Assembly (NCBI GenBank): GCA_001650895.1
Contig: LXYH01000023.1
Location: 248,001 to 312,000 of the forward strand
DNA length: 64,000 nt
Reading direction: 5' to 3'
From: Rhodobacteraceae bacterium EhC02
Lineage (GTDB): Bacteria > Pseudomonadota > Alphaproteobacteria > Rhodobacterales > Rhodobacteraceae
Part shown: piece after piece, positions 28,620 through 37,421 of the stretch
How the letters are laid out: each line of letters opens with the position of its first letter
Position numbering within the stretch: position 1 is the first letter of the stretch
The notes under the pieces: model-generated
Database searches by the model: none
What the model was told of the DNA's origin: nothing
Seen by the model: the letters and a program-made list of their open reading frames with translations, nothing else
Made by a program: the position numbers and the translations under genes

Positions 28620-29500
28620 CAGTAATGCACCCTGCGTTCGATGAATTTGAACTGGATCACGGTCAGAAGGCCCACAAGCACCAGCAGGATCACCGACTGC
28701 GCCGCACTCGATCCCAGATCCTGCCCGACGAAACCGTCGGAATAGACCTTGTAGACAAGGATCGTCGTCGCCTGCTGCGGCCCGCCCGCCGTGATCGTGT
28801 GGATCACGCCGAAGGTCTCGAAGAAGGCATAGACGACGTTGACGACCAGCAGGAAAAACGTGGTGGGTGACAGCAGTGGCCAGACGATGGTGCGGAACCG
28901 TGTCCAGAACTTTGCGCCATCAATGGCGGCGGCTTCGATCACGGACCGCGGGATCGCCTGAAGCCCCGCCAGGAAGAACAGGAAATTATAGCTGATGCGC
29001 CCCCAGCTTGAGGCGACGACGACAAGGCCCATCGCCTCGGCCTCGTTCAGAACGTGGTTCCAGTCATAGCCCAGAAGGCCAAGATACCAGGCCACCACGC
29101 CCACGCGGGTGTTGAACATGAACATCCAAAGCACGCCTGCCACAGCGGGGGCCACGGCATAGGGCCAGATCAGCAGCGTCCGATAGGTGCCCGAGCCCTT
29201 GATCAGCCGATCGGCCAGAATGGCCAGGTAAAGCGCCACGCCCATCGACACCACGGTTACAAGGCTGGAGAATATCGCGGTCGTCACGAAGGACGCCCGG
29301 TAATAGGGATCGCCCAGCAGGTATTCGAAATTGCCCAGGCCCACGAACTGCGTCTTGAGGCCGAAGGGATCGGGCACGAACATCGACTGCCAGATCGCCT
29401 GACCCGCCGGGTAGAAAAAGAAGATCGCGGTGATCACGATCTGCGGCAGAAGCAGCAGGGCGGGCAGCATCCAGCCCTTGAAGATGACGCGCTTTTCCAT
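28619..29500 (-). CDS. ugpA: sn-glycerol-3-phosphate ABC importer permease
   Basis: A 293-residue membrane protein with six hydrophobic segments and an EAA loop ([31 protein letters not shown]). The N-terminal [19 protein letters not shown] and the conserved [10 protein letters not shown] match UgpA. It pairs with UgpE to form the channel. A terminator-like hairpin separates it from ugpB upstream, probably lowering permease expression relative to the binding protein. Confidence 0.92.
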   Translation of the reverse strand: MEKRVIFKGWMLPALLLLPQIVITAIFFFYPAGQAIWQSMFVPDPFGLKTQFVGLGNFEYLLGDPYYRASFVTTAIFSSLVTVVSMGVALYLAILADRLIKGSGTYRTLLIWPYAVAPAVAGVLWMFMFNTRVGVVAWYLGLLGYDWNHVLNEAEAMGLVVVASSWGRISYNFLFFLAGLQAIPRSVIEAAAIDGAKFWTRFRTIVWPLLSPTTFFLLVVNVVYAFFETFGVIHTITAGGPQQATTILVYKVYSDGFVGQDLGSSAAQSVILLVLVGLLTVIQFKFIERRVHY

Positions 29501-29550
29501 GCGGGGGTCCGGTCTTTGTCAGCGGTGGCGAAAGTATGGGGCATGCCCGG

Positions 29551-29588
29551 CCGAAAGAAAACGGCCCCCGATCTTGCCGGGGGCCGTT
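29551..29588 (-). terminator. Intercistronic terminator-like hairpin between ugpB and ugpA
   Basis: An 11-bp stem (29560-29570 with 29578-29588) with a seven-base loop is followed on the minus strand by TTTTCTTT (complement of 29553-29560). It lies within the operon, so it probably causes partial termination after ugpB. Confidence 0.8.
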
Positions 29589-29603
29589 CCCATGGCTTGC
29601 GCC

Positions 29604-30914
29604 TTAGCGGTTGGCCTGCTCGAAGCGGCGCAGCAGCTGGTTGCCACGCTCCACGGCGCTGTCCAGCGCGGCCTGTGCGGTCTTCTGACCCGACCAGACG
29701 CCTTCCAGTTCCTCGTCGATGATCGTACGGACCTGGTCAAAGCTGCCCAGGCGCAGACCCTTGGAGTTTTCGGTCGGCGTGTTGCGGGTCATCTGCAGGC
29801 CCGCGATCTCGGTGCCGGGGTTCGCGTCATAGAACCCCTGCGACTTGGTCAGCTCGCCCGCGGCGGTCGTGATCGGCAGATAGCCGGTGTCCTGGTGCCA
29901 CTTGGCCTGCACCTCGGACGAGGACAGGAAGTTCAGGAAAGCGGCAACGCCCGCGTATTCCTCGGCCGGCTTGCCTTCCATGATCCAGACGGATGCACCG
30001 CCAATGATCGTGTTCTGCGGCGCGGCCTCGACCGAATCCCAGTAGGGCAGGTGGCGGATGTCGAAGGCGAACTGCGCTTCGGCCTTCACGCCGGCATAGC
30101 CAGCCGAGCTTTCGGTGAACAGAGCGCATTCACCGCCCCGGAAATTCGCGCCAGCTTCGTTGCGGCGACCGGCGTAGATGAATTTGCCATCCTGGGCCCA
30201 TTTGCCCAGCTGGTCGATATGCGCGACCTGAAGCGGGCCGTTGAACACCAGTTCGGTGTCAAAGCCGCCAAAGCCGTTTTCCTTCGTGGCGAAGGGCACG
30301 TCATGATAGGCTGAGAAGCTTTCCAGGTGCACCCAGCTCTGCCACGAGGTGGTGTAGGGGCAGGTCACGCCTGCATCCTTGAGCTGCGTCAGCACACCGT
30401 CCCAGGCTTCCCAGGTCGACAGGTCCACATCCGGGTCGATCCCGGCTTCGGCCAGCTTGTCGCGGTTCACATACAGAACCTGCGTCGACGAGTTGTAGGG
30501 GAAAGACAGCATCTGGCCGTCGGCATTGGTGTAATAGCCGGTCACGGCGGGGATATAGGCGTTGGGGTCGAACTCCAGGCCCGAGGCTTGCATGACCTCG
30601 TAGACCGGCTTGATCGCGCCGGTTGCGGCCATCATCGTGGCGGTGCCCACTTCGAAGACCTGCAGCAGGTGGGGCTGCTCGCCCGCGCGGAAGGCCGCGA
30701 TGCCGGCGTTCAGCGTCTCGGAATAGTTGCCCTTGTGGGTCGCCACGACCTTGTAGTCGGACTGGTTGGAATTGAAGAGCGCGACCTGCGCGTCCAGCAA
30801 TTCACCCAGGCGGCCGGTGAAGGCATGCCACCACTGGATTTCGGTCTGCGCGGAAGCGGCAGTACCCCATGCCATGGACGCGACCAGGGCCAGGTTCAAT
30901 GTCTTGATTTTCAT
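29604..30914 (-). CDS. ugpB: sn-glycerol-3-phosphate ABC importer, substrate-binding protein
   Basis: A 436-residue periplasmic protein with a signal peptide (MKIKTLNLALVASMAWGTAASAQ) and the family motif TEIQWWHAFTGRLGELLDAQVALFN. Later motifs are YNSSTQVLYVNRDKLAEAGID, and ECALFTESSAGYAGV in the binding cleft. UgpB binds glycerol-3-phosphate and glycerophosphodiesters. A GGGAGGAC ribosome site precedes ATG 30914. It is the first gene of the operon. Upstream lie two candidate GlpR-like sites rather than an obvious PHO box. Confidence 0.93.
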   Translation of the reverse strand: MKIKTLNLALVASMAWGTAASAQTEIQWWHAFTGRLGELLDAQVALFNSNQSDYKVVATHKGNYSETLNAGIAAFRAGEQPHLLQVFEVGTATMMAATGAIKPVYEVMQASGLEFDPNAYIPAVTGYYTNADGQMLSFPYNSSTQVLYVNRDKLAEAGIDPDVDLSTWEAWDGVLTQLKDAGVTCPYTTSWQSWVHLESFSAYHDVPFATKENGFGGFDTELVFNGPLQVAHIDQLGKWAQDGKFIYAGRRNEAGANFRGGECALFTESSAGYAGVKAEAQFAFDIRHLPYWDSVEAAPQNTIIGGASVWIMEGKPAEEYAGVAAFLNFLSSSEVQAKWHQDTGYLPITTAAGELTKSQGFYDANPGTEIAGLQMTRNTPTENSKGLRLGSFDQVRTIIDEELEGVWSGQKTAQAALDSAVERGNQLLRRFEQANR

Positions 30915-30988
30915 GTCGTCCTCCCAGACGTTTCATGGTTTTGACTGTGCTGCTTGCGACAAGGACCCAAAACAAAGACCGCGCCGAA

Positions 30989-30999
30989 GCGAACATTTC
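30989..30999. promoter_or_regulatory. Left copy of an inverted GCGAACATTTC element (candidate GlpR/DeoR-type half site)
   Basis: GCGAACATTTC is the exact reverse complement of GAAATGTTCGC at 31151-31161. The TGTTCG core resembles the half site of GlpR (DeoR family) operators, which would suit a glycerol-3-phosphate transporter. Inferred from sequence only. Confidence 0.4.
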
Positions 31000-31150
31000 T
31001 GAAACGATACGAAAGGATTGGGCCGAAGCGCCCGGGCAAGTCAAGCGCTTTTGGTCCCTGTGATCTGCGCCGCCACAAGGGTCTGGCATCATCCCGTATC
31101 ATGATGCGCTGGCTAAAGGCGCATTGTAACGCCCAGATGAAGTCCTGGCG

Positions 31151-31176
31151 GAAATGTTCGCTATTTTTCGCGAAGG
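31151..31176. promoter_or_regulatory. Right copy of the inverted element with partial dyad
   Basis: GAAATGTTCGC (31151-31161) mirrors the copy at 30989-30999; TATTTTTCGCGAAGG follows and gives an imperfect dyad. It lies between ugpB and znuA, about 240 bases upstream of ugpB. Confidence 0.35.
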
Positions 31177-31194
31177 TGCGAAAACGCAGGACGA

Positions 31195-32235
31195 TTAGCC
31201 CGCCAGGCAGTCCGCGAAGGACATGGCCATGCCGCGCATCATCTGCGGATAGAGCGCCGCCCCCGGTGCAAGATCCTGGCCCAGCGGGTCCAGCAATCCG
31301 ACACGCGCACTGCCCGCGAAGACCGTATCGATCAGGCGCTTGTCGAACTGCGGTTCGGCAAAGACGCAAGCAGCCCCCATGGTCGCGACGGCGTCGCGCA
31401 ATTCGGCGATTCGGCCGGCGCTGGGGGTGCTGGCATCACTCAACGTGATGGCCCCCGCGGCGGCCAGATCGAAGCGGCGCTCGAAATACTGATAGGCATC
31501 GTGGAAAACCACGAACCCCTTGTCCGACACCGGGGCAAGCATGGCCGCGATCTCGGCTTGCAGGGCATCGATATCCGCTTGCCCGGCGGCTGCATTGGCC
31601 GCATAGGCCGCTGCGTTGTCCGGGTCCAGTCGCGCCAGTTCGGCTGCGATCACGCCCAGCCAGAGACGCGCGTTCACCGGGTCCAGCCATGCGTGGGAAT
31701 CATGCCCCGAATGGTCATGCCCCGAATGGTCGTGCTCCGCGTGATCATGCGCCTTTTCCGCGTGGTCATGATCATGATCCTTCGCCTCGTTCTTGGCATG
31801 ATCATGGTCATGGTCATGGTCCTTGGCATGGTCATCCGCGCCATGGTCGTGATCATGATGTCCGAAGGTCGCGCCCTCGCGATAATCGTAAAGAATCGTT
31901 CCCTCGACCGACATCAGCTCGATCTTGTCGGCATTCTCGCCCAGCGTGGCGATCGGCCCTTCCAGCCAGGGTGTCAGGGCCTCGCCGACCCATATGACCA
32001 GATCCGCCTGATCAAGCGCCCGCGCCTCGGAGGGGCGCATCGAATAGCCATGCGGCGACGCGCCGGGCTGCACGATCAGGGATGGTTCGCCCAGCCCCTG
32101 CATGATCTGCGCCACAAGCGAATGCACGGGTGCGATGTCCGTGGCAACGCGGGGCACGTCCGCGATGGCTGCGGAGGACAGCAATGCAGCCATCAGGCCA
32201 AACGACACGGAGACAGGACGGAACACGGGGCGCAT
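31195..32235 (-). CDS. znuA: Zinc ABC transporter substrate-binding protein ZnuA
   Basis: A 346-residue periplasmic protein with a signal peptide (to about residue 25) and cluster A-I metal-binding layout: VATDIAPVHSLVAQIM, then GASPHGYSMRPSEA, DSHAWLDPVNARLW and VVFHDAYQYFERRFDL. A histidine/aspartate-rich loop runs from about residue 126 to 179, characteristic of zinc-specific members, which it may serve as a zinc sponge. The start at ATG 32235 has GAGGAA upstream. It is divergent from zur across two Zur boxes, so zinc shortage should induce it. Confidence 0.95.
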   Translation of the reverse strand: MRPVFRPVSVSFGLMAALLSSAAIADVPRVATDIAPVHSLVAQIMQGLGEPSLIVQPGASPHGYSMRPSEARALDQADLVIWVGEALTPWLEGPIATLGENADKIELMSVEGTILYDYREGATFGHHDHDHGADDHAKDHDHDHDHAKNEAKDHDHDHAEKAHDHAEHDHSGHDHSGHDSHAWLDPVNARLWLGVIAAELARLDPDNAAAYAANAAAGQADIDALQAEIAAMLAPVSDKGFVVFHDAYQYFERRFDLAAAGAITLSDASTPSAGRIAELRDAVATMGAACVFAEPQFDKRLIDTVFAGSARVGLLDPLGQDLAPGAALYPQMMRGMAMSFADCLAG

Positions 32236-32280
32236 GGGCGATTCCTCGGTTGATGACAGGACGTAGGCTGGTCTAGTAGA

Positions 32281-32316
32281 TATGTTATAACATTGCAAAT
32301 CGAATGTTATAACATT
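32281..32316. promoter_or_regulatory. Two tandem Zur boxes in the znuA-zur divergent region
   Basis: ATGTTATAACAT occurs at 32282-32293 and again inside AATGTTATAACATT at 32303-32316, both followed by GC. The copies are 22 bases apart, about two helical turns, so two dimers could bind the same face. Palindromes of this type are the alphaproteobacterial Zur operator and here would control both znuA and zur-znuCB. Confidence 0.85.
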
Positions 32317-32352
32317 GCATTCCTGGCCGGGATGACCTAGCAGGGGGGCAAG

Positions 32353-32835
32353 ATGACCGCCCATGGATTCGATCCGCACGACCACGATCATTGCATCGCC
32401 GACGCCTTGTCGGCGGCTGAAGATCTGTGCGCGCAGCGGAAAATCAACCTCACCCCGGTGCGCCGCCGCGTGCTCGAGATCCTCTTGCAGCAGCACAAGG
32501 CCATGGGGGCCTATGACATCCTCGCCCGGCTCGAGGCCGAGGGGTTGGGCTCCCAGCCGCCCGTGGCCTACCGCGCGCTGGACTTTCTTGTCAGCAACGG
32601 ATTCGCGCACAAGATCGAAGGGCTGAACGCCTATATCGCCTGCTCGCATCCCAATGCCACCCATGCGCCGGCTTTCCTGATCTGCCGCAAATGCGGCGTG
32701 GTGCAGGAAACCCAATCCGAACCCGCCAAGGGCACATTGGGGTCGGTGGCGCGGGCGGCGGGCTTCGTGATCGAAAGCACCGTGGTCGAAGCGCAAGGCC
32801 TTTGCCCGGCCTGCCAGGAAGGGGCCGCGGCATGA
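32353..32835 (+). CDS. zur: Zinc uptake regulator Zur (Fur family)
   Basis: A 160-residue Fur-family repressor. The winged-helix part contains NLTPVRRRVLEILLQQHKAMGAYDIL and PVAYRALDFLVSNGFAHKI. The dimer/metal domain has CRKCG and CPACQ pairs for structural zinc, and a His-rich start (GFDPHDHDH). With zinc bound it should repress znuA and its own operon through the Zur boxes at 32281-32316. Its stop overlaps the znuC start by four bases (ATGA). Confidence 0.95.
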   Translation: MTAHGFDPHDHDHCIADALSAAEDLCAQRKINLTPVRRRVLEILLQQHKAMGAYDILARLEAEGLGSQPPVAYRALDFLVSNGFAHKIEGLNAYIACSHPNATHAPAFLICRKCGVVQETQSEPAKGTLGSVARAAGFVIESTVVEAQGLCPACQEGAAA

Positions 32836-33641
32836 GCCTGATCGAGGTCCGCGACCTGAGCGTAGGTTACGGGGGGCACCGGGTTCTCAACCATGTGGAC
32901 ATGTCCATCGATCGGGGCGAGATCGTGACCATCGTCGGACCCAACGGCTCGGGCAAGTCCACGCTGTTGCGCGCCCTGATCGGCGCGGTGCCCGTCAAGG
33001 AGGGGCGCGTGTCGCGCGCCGAAGGCCTGCGGATCGGCTATGTGCCGCAGAAACTCGCGATTGACCCGACCCTGCCGATGACGGTGGCGCGCTTCATGTC
33101 CCTTCCGCGCCGGCAACCTGCCGCCGATGTGGCCGCCGCGCTGGAACAGGCGGGCGTGCCCGACCTGAGCGACCGGCAGATGACCGACCTCTCCGGCGGA
33201 CAGTTCCAGCGCGTCCTGCTGGCCCGCGCGCTTCTGTCAAAGCCCGATCTGCTGCTGCTGGACGAGGCGACGCAGGGTCTGGACCAACCCGGTTCGGCCG
33301 CATTCTATCGCCAGATCGAGGATGTGCGCGCCCGCCTGGGCTGCGCGATCCTGATGGTCAGCCATGAGCTGCACGTGGTCATGAGCGCCTCTGACCGAGT
33401 GATTTGCCTGAACGGCCATGTCTGCTGTCAGGGTACGCCGGAAATCGTGGCCTCGGCGCCCGAATACCGCGCGCTGTTCGGTTCGGGCACGCAGGGGGCA
33501 CTGGCGCTTTACCGGCATGATCACAACCACAGCCATGATGACGGCTGCGATCACGGGCATGATCACGGCCATTCCCATGCTCATGCGCATGATGATGCGG
33601 TCATGCCGGTGCATCAGGCCGCCCGCGACAAGGTGCATTGA
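32832..33641 (+). CDS. znuC: Zinc ABC transporter ATP-binding protein ZnuC with His-rich tail
   Basis: A 269-residue ABC ATPase with Walker A GPNGSGKST, signature LSGGQFQRVLLARA, Walker B LLLLDEATQGLD and switch HELHVVM. The C-terminus (about residues 228-269) is exceptionally rich in histidine, with repeats such as HDHNHSHDDG and HGHDHGHSHAHAHDD. A cytoplasmic His-rich tail may sense or buffer incoming zinc. It is co-translationally coupled to zur upstream and znuB downstream. Confidence 0.95.
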   Translation: MSLIEVRDLSVGYGGHRVLNHVDMSIDRGEIVTIVGPNGSGKSTLLRALIGAVPVKEGRVSRAEGLRIGYVPQKLAIDPTLPMTVARFMSLPRRQPAADVAAALEQAGVPDLSDRQMTDLSGGQFQRVLLARALLSKPDLLLLDEATQGLDQPGSAAFYRQIEDVRARLGCAILMVSHELHVVMSASDRVICLNGHVCCQGTPEIVASAPEYRALFGSGTQGALALYRHDHNHSHDDGCDHGHDHGHSHAHAHDDAVMPVHQAARDKVH

Positions 33642-34432
33642 TGCTGGACGATTTCATGATCCGTGCGGCGCTGGCCGGTCTGGGCGTGGCGCTGGCTGCG
33701 GCACCGATGGGGTGTTTCGTGGTCTGGCGGCGGATGGCCTATTTCGGGGATGCCACGGCCCATGCCTCGATCCTGGGTGTGGCGATCGCGCTGGCCCTGT
33801 CGGTCTCGGTCTTTCTGGGCGCGATGGTGATGGCGCTGCTGATGGCGCTTGCGGTCACGGCACTGTCCGGGCGCGGCTATGCGGTCGATACGCTGCTGGG
33901 GGTGCTGGCGCATTCGGCGCTGGCCTTCGGCCTTGTCGCGGTGTCCTTCCTGTCGGGCGTGCGGATCGACCTGATGGCCTATCTCTTCGGGGATATCCTG
34001 GCGGTCGGCGCGACGGATCTGGCCGTCATATGGGGTGGCGCCGCGCTGGTCCTGGCCTTGCTTGCCTGGCGCTGGGCGGCGCTTCTGACCGCGACGCTCA
34101 ATCCCGATCTGGCCCATGCCTCGGGGATTGATCCCCGGCGCGAACAGCTTGTCCTGACCCTGGCTCTCGCCGTGGTGGTGGCGGTTGCGATCAAGGTCGT
34201 GGGAGTTCTGCTGATCGCGGCCCTGCTGATCATCCCCGCCGCCGCCGCGCGCCCCTTCGCCCGTACGCCCGAAGGCATGGCCGTGATCGCGGTCATCGTT
34301 GCGGCCCTGTCAGTGCTGGGGGGGCTGCAAGCCTCGCTGCTCCATGACACCCCTACCGGGCCCAGCATCGTCTGTGTCGCGGCCCTGATCTTCGCAGGCA
34401 GCGCCTTCGGATCCGCCTTGCGCCGCGCCTGA
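33641..34432 (+). CDS. znuB: Zinc ABC transporter permease ZnuB
   Basis: A 263-residue membrane protein with about eight hydrophobic helices. Typical family segments are [27 protein letters not shown] and [19 protein letters not shown], followed by [22 protein letters not shown]. It forms the channel of the zinc importer. The start ATG shares its first base with the znuC stop (TGATG). After the stop comes a degenerate copy of the dispersed intergenic repeat at 34436. Confidence 0.94.
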   Translation: MLDDFMIRAALAGLGVALAAAPMGCFVVWRRMAYFGDATAHASILGVAIALALSVSVFLGAMVMALLMALAVTALSGRGYAVDTLLGVLAHSALAFGLVAVSFLSGVRIDLMAYLFGDILAVGATDLAVIWGGAALVLALLAWRWAALLTATLNPDLAHASGIDPRREQLVLTLALAVVVAVAIKVVGVLLIAALLIIPAAAARPFARTPEGMAVIAVIVAALSVLGGLQASLLHDTPTGPSIVCVAALIFAGSAFGSALRRA

Positions 34433-34435
34433 CTG

Positions 34436-34457
34436 TTTCTTCTTGCTCCAAATATCC
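34436..34457 (+). repeat. Dispersed intergenic repeat, degenerate copy
   Basis: The sequence from 34436 to 34457 starts TTTCTTCTTGCTCCAAATAT and matches the A/T-rich arm of the copies at 46106 and 47181, without the G-rich hairpin. Confidence 0.6.
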
Positions 34458-34542
34458 GATCCTGCCGCTGCAACCGGCCTGCGCTCTCGCCCTTGTCGCG
34501 CCACTATGGCACCCTGTGGCCAACGCCAGTGAAAGGACCGCC

Positions 34543-36237
34543 ATGCAACCGCTTGCCACCCTCATCGCCCAGGGCCGGGGCCAGACGCCTGCCGATCTGG
34601 TTCTGCGCGGCGGTCGCATCCTCGACCTGATCACCGGCGCGCTGCTGGAGGGCGATATCGCCATTTGCGGCGATACCATCGTGGGCACCTGTGCCAGCTA
34701 TGAGGCGCGCAAGGTCATCGACGTGACCGGCCTGATCCTGGTGCCGGGTTTCATCGACACCCATCTGCATATCGAAAGCTCGCTCGTCACGCCCCACGAG
34801 TTCGACCGCTGCGTGGCGCCGCGCGGGGTGACGACCGCAATATGCGACCCGCACGAGATCGCCAATGTGATCGGCCCCGAAGGCATCCGCTATTTTCAGC
34901 AGGCGGCCGAATGCACCCTGATGGATATTCGTGTGCAGCTTTCGTCCTGCGTGCCCTCGACCGAGATGGAAACCTCCGGCGCACGGATCGAAGCCGCCGA
35001 TCTGGCCGCACTCATGGGCCACCCCAAGGGCATCGGGCTGGCCGAGATGATGAATTTTCCCGGTGTGCTGGCGGGCGATCCCGCCCTCATGGCCAAGCTT
35101 GACCTGTTCCGTGGCGGCCATGTCGACGGGCATGCGCCGCAACTGACAGGTCGCGACCTCAATGGCTATGTCGCCGCCGGCATTCGCACCGAGCATGAGG
35201 CGACGACTGCCGCCGAGGCGCGCGAGAAACTTCAGAAAGGAATGCGCGTGCTGATCCGCGAAGGGTCGGTCAGCAAGGACATGGCTGCGCTGGCCCCGCT
35301 TCTGACCGATCTGACGGCCCCCTACATGTGCCTGTGTACCGATGACCGGAATCCGCTGGATATCGCGGAACACGGCCATCTTGATTACATGATCCGCAGC
35401 CTGATCGCATCGGGCGTCCCGCCCCTTGCCGCCTATCGCGCCGCCAGCCTTTCCGCGGCCGAGGCCTTCGGCCTCAAGGATCGCGGGCTGATCGCGCCGG
35501 GCAAACGCGCCGATATCGTGGCGATCGACTCGCTCGAAGGCTGCCATGCCCGGCTGGTGCTCTGTGGCGGTGCAGAGGTCACGGACAAGGCCTTTGCCGC
35601 GCGCGCGACCGTGCTGCCGGTCGGGCGTGCCTCGGTCAAGGCCCCGCATGTCATGCCGCAGGATTTCCGCACGACCGGCAATCGCGAGGCAACGGATGTC
35701 ATCGGCATCATTCCGGGCAAGATCATCACCGATCACCTGCACGAGGTGATCCCCATCACCGATGGCGACAAGCGCCCCGATCCCGCGCGCGACCTGATCA
35801 AGATCGCCGTGATCGAACGACATGGGCGCAACGGCAATATCGCCACGGGTTTCGTGCGCGGCTTCGGCCTGCAGGCGGGGGCCATCGCCTCGACCGTGTG
35901 TCACGATCATCACAACATCGCCGTTGTGGGTGCGGATTACGCCGACATGGCCCTTGCCGCCAACCGTCTGGGTCAGATCGAGGGTGGATTTGTCGTGGTG
36001 CGGGACGGGCAGGTTCTGGCCGAACTGGCGCTGCCGGTCGCTGGCCTGATGAGCCTTGAGCCGTTCGAGGTTGTGCGCGACCACCTTGTCGCCTTGCGCG
36101 CTGCGGCCCGCACGCTTGGCGTGACGCTGGAGGAGCCTTTCCTGCAACTGGCCTTCCTTGCGTTGCCCGTGATCCCCGCTCTGAAGATCACCGACCGGGG
36201 GCTGGTTGACGTGAACCGGTTCGAGATCATCGGCTGA
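34543..36237 (+). CDS. ade: Adenine deaminase
   Basis: A 564-residue amidohydrolase. The metal-binding motif [12 protein letters not shown] is followed by [40 protein letters not shown] and CLCTDDRNP, all diagnostic of the AdeC-type adenine deaminases. It converts adenine to hypoxanthine plus ammonia in purine salvage. ATG 34543 has GAAAGGA upstream; an in-frame ATG at 34516 would add nine residues. The 3' end overlaps the convergent tetR-family gene by eleven bases. Confidence 0.94.
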   Translation: MQPLATLIAQGRGQTPADLVLRGGRILDLITGALLEGDIAICGDTIVGTCASYEARKVIDVTGLILVPGFIDTHLHIESSLVTPHEFDRCVAPRGVTTAICDPHEIANVIGPEGIRYFQQAAECTLMDIRVQLSSCVPSTEMETSGARIEAADLAALMGHPKGIGLAEMMNFPGVLAGDPALMAKLDLFRGGHVDGHAPQLTGRDLNGYVAAGIRTEHEATTAAEAREKLQKGMRVLIREGSVSKDMAALAPLLTDLTAPYMCLCTDDRNPLDIAEHGHLDYMIRSLIASGVPPLAAYRAASLSAAEAFGLKDRGLIAPGKRADIVAIDSLEGCHARLVLCGGAEVTDKAFAARATVLPVGRASVKAPHVMPQDFRTTGNREATDVIGIIPGKIITDHLHEVIPITDGDKRPDPARDLIKIAVIERHGRNGNIATGFVRGFGLQAGAIASTVCHDHHNIAVVGADYADMALAANRLGQIEGGFVVVRDGQVLAELALPVAGLMSLEPFEVVRDHLVALRAAARTLGVTLEEPFLQLAFLALPVIPALKITDRGLVDVNRFEIIG

Positions 36238-36778
36238 GGCTTTGCCCGATGACCGCGATTGCGGCATCAGCCATGCCCTGCTGGCCCACGCTGTCCATCA
36301 CGACCACCCCTTCCAGCAGGGTCAGCAGCGTCGCGGCCGTGGTGGCGCTGTCGGGCGTGCCTTCGGGCAATCGCCCCTCAAGCCAAAGAGCGAAACCCGC
36401 CATGATATCCTGTCCGGCCTGCCGATGCGCTGCGTCCCCGCCCGCGGCGGCCGACAGGATATCCATCCATATGCGCGCATAGCCCGCCATCGCAGGGTTG
36501 CGCAGGAGTGCCACCACCTCGGCCAGGCACGCGGGCAGGCTGGCCGCGCGCCCCGGCGGCAGCGCCGCTTCAAGCCCGGCGACGAATCCGCCTGCAAGGT
36601 GCCTCAGCAGCGCGTCGATCAGGCCCTCCTTGCTGCCGAAGTGATAGATCAGCATCCGGTCGCTGGTGCCCACCGCCTGCGCCAGCGGGCGCAGGCTGGC
36701 GTTGTTCAGGCCATGGACCAGCACATGCTGCGCCATTCCGTCCAGCCACTGTTCCTTGCGATCCTGCGTCAGTGCCAT
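36227..36778 (-). CDS. TetR/AcrR family repressor
   Basis: A 183-residue regulator. The N-terminal HTH reads [48 protein letters not shown], typical of TetR proteins. The C-terminal ligand domain is mostly hydrophobic helices. The gene is divergent from a small membrane protein gene (36883) across three copies of a 16-bp palindrome, so it should repress both itself and that gene. Ligand unknown. Confidence 0.9.
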   Translation of the reverse strand: MALTQDRKEQWLDGMAQHVLVHGLNNASLRPLAQAVGTSDRMLIYHFGSKEGLIDALLRHLAGGFVAGLEAALPPGRAASLPACLAEVVALLRNPAMAGYARIWMDILSAAAGGDAAHRQAGQDIMAGFALWLEGRLPEGTPDSATTAATLLTLLEGVVVMDSVGQQGMADAAIAVIGQSLSR

Positions 36779-36788
36779 TCTTCCTGCC

Positions 36789-36854
36789 TGTAGCGCGTGC
36801 TACATTTTTGTTGTAGCACTCGCTACATCCTGTTAGTCTGAAGCGGATGCTACA
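36789..36854. promoter_or_regulatory. Three copies of a TetR-type operator, TGTAGCnnnnGCTACA
   Basis: Perfect copies occur at 36789-36804 and 36812-36827. A third with one mismatch (TGAAGC) is at 36839-36854. Spacings are 23 and 27 bases. The cluster spans the divergent promoters of the tetR gene and the 134-residue membrane protein gene. Confidence 0.85.
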
Positions 36855-36882
36855 TCGTCCTCTTGCCCAAGGAAACCTGCCC

Positions 36883-37287
36883 ATGCCCCTCTTTGATATC
36901 TTGCCGCTGCTTGCCGGCCTTGCCGCCGTCACTTTCATGCTGACCCATGCCCTGCGACAACGCCCGCTTGGCCCTGATGCCTGGATCGGTGCTGCGCTTC
37001 TGTCTGCGGGCTTCGCGGGCTGGAGCCTTTATGCCATCCTGACGGGCGGGCCTTTCGGGTTCTGGGCGGAACATACGCGCAATGCCTGGGGTGTGCAGAT
37101 CTGGTTCGATCTTTTGCTGGCCGGGTGCTGCGCGCTTGTGTTCATAGTGCCGGATGCGCGCAGGCTGGGGATGCGCCCTTTGCCATGGGTGGTGCTGGTG
37201 ATCTGTTCAGGGGCTATCGGCCTGCTGGCGATGCTGGCGCGGATGCTTTATCTCAAGGGGCGGACCCAAGCCGCAGACCGGGTTTGA
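36883..37287 (+). CDS. Small integral membrane protein of unknown function, under a TetR-type regulator
   Basis: A 134-residue protein with about four hydrophobic segments: ILPLLAGLAAVTFMLTHAL, AWIGAALLSAGFAGWSLYAILTG, WFDLLLAGCCALVFIVP and LPWVVLVICSGAIGLLAMLARML. No family was recognised with confidence. AAGGAAA sits ahead of ATG 36883, which I prefer over an in-frame ATG at 36847 that would lie inside the third operator copy. Its placement opposite a TetR gene with three shared operators suggests a locally controlled stress or efflux-related membrane protein, which is inference. Confidence 0.7.
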   Translation: MPLFDILPLLAGLAAVTFMLTHALRQRPLGPDAWIGAALLSAGFAGWSLYAILTGGPFGFWAEHTRNAWGVQIWFDLLLAGCCALVFIVPDARRLGMRPLPWVVLVICSGAIGLLAMLARMLYLKGRTQAADRV

Positions 37288-37369
37288 CCCTGATGCCCCG
37301 GTGCGCAATCGCAGGGAAATTCGTTGCGTCACATCGCTTATTCCGACAGGCAAAACAGTCTTCCACTGA

Positions 37370-37398
37370 TTGACGGGTCTGGTCCAAGGCACTACCGT
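37370..37398 (+). promoter_or_regulatory. Putative promoter of the beta-oxidation operon
   Basis: TTGACG (37370-37375) and TACCGT (37393-37398) are 17 bases apart, 24 bases before the start codon. GTTGCGTCACA (37323-37333) lies upstream; the same 11-mer also occurs upstream of argD at 44832. Confidence 0.5.
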
Positions 37399-37421
37399 CC
37401 TGCCCAATTCGGGAGGATAGA

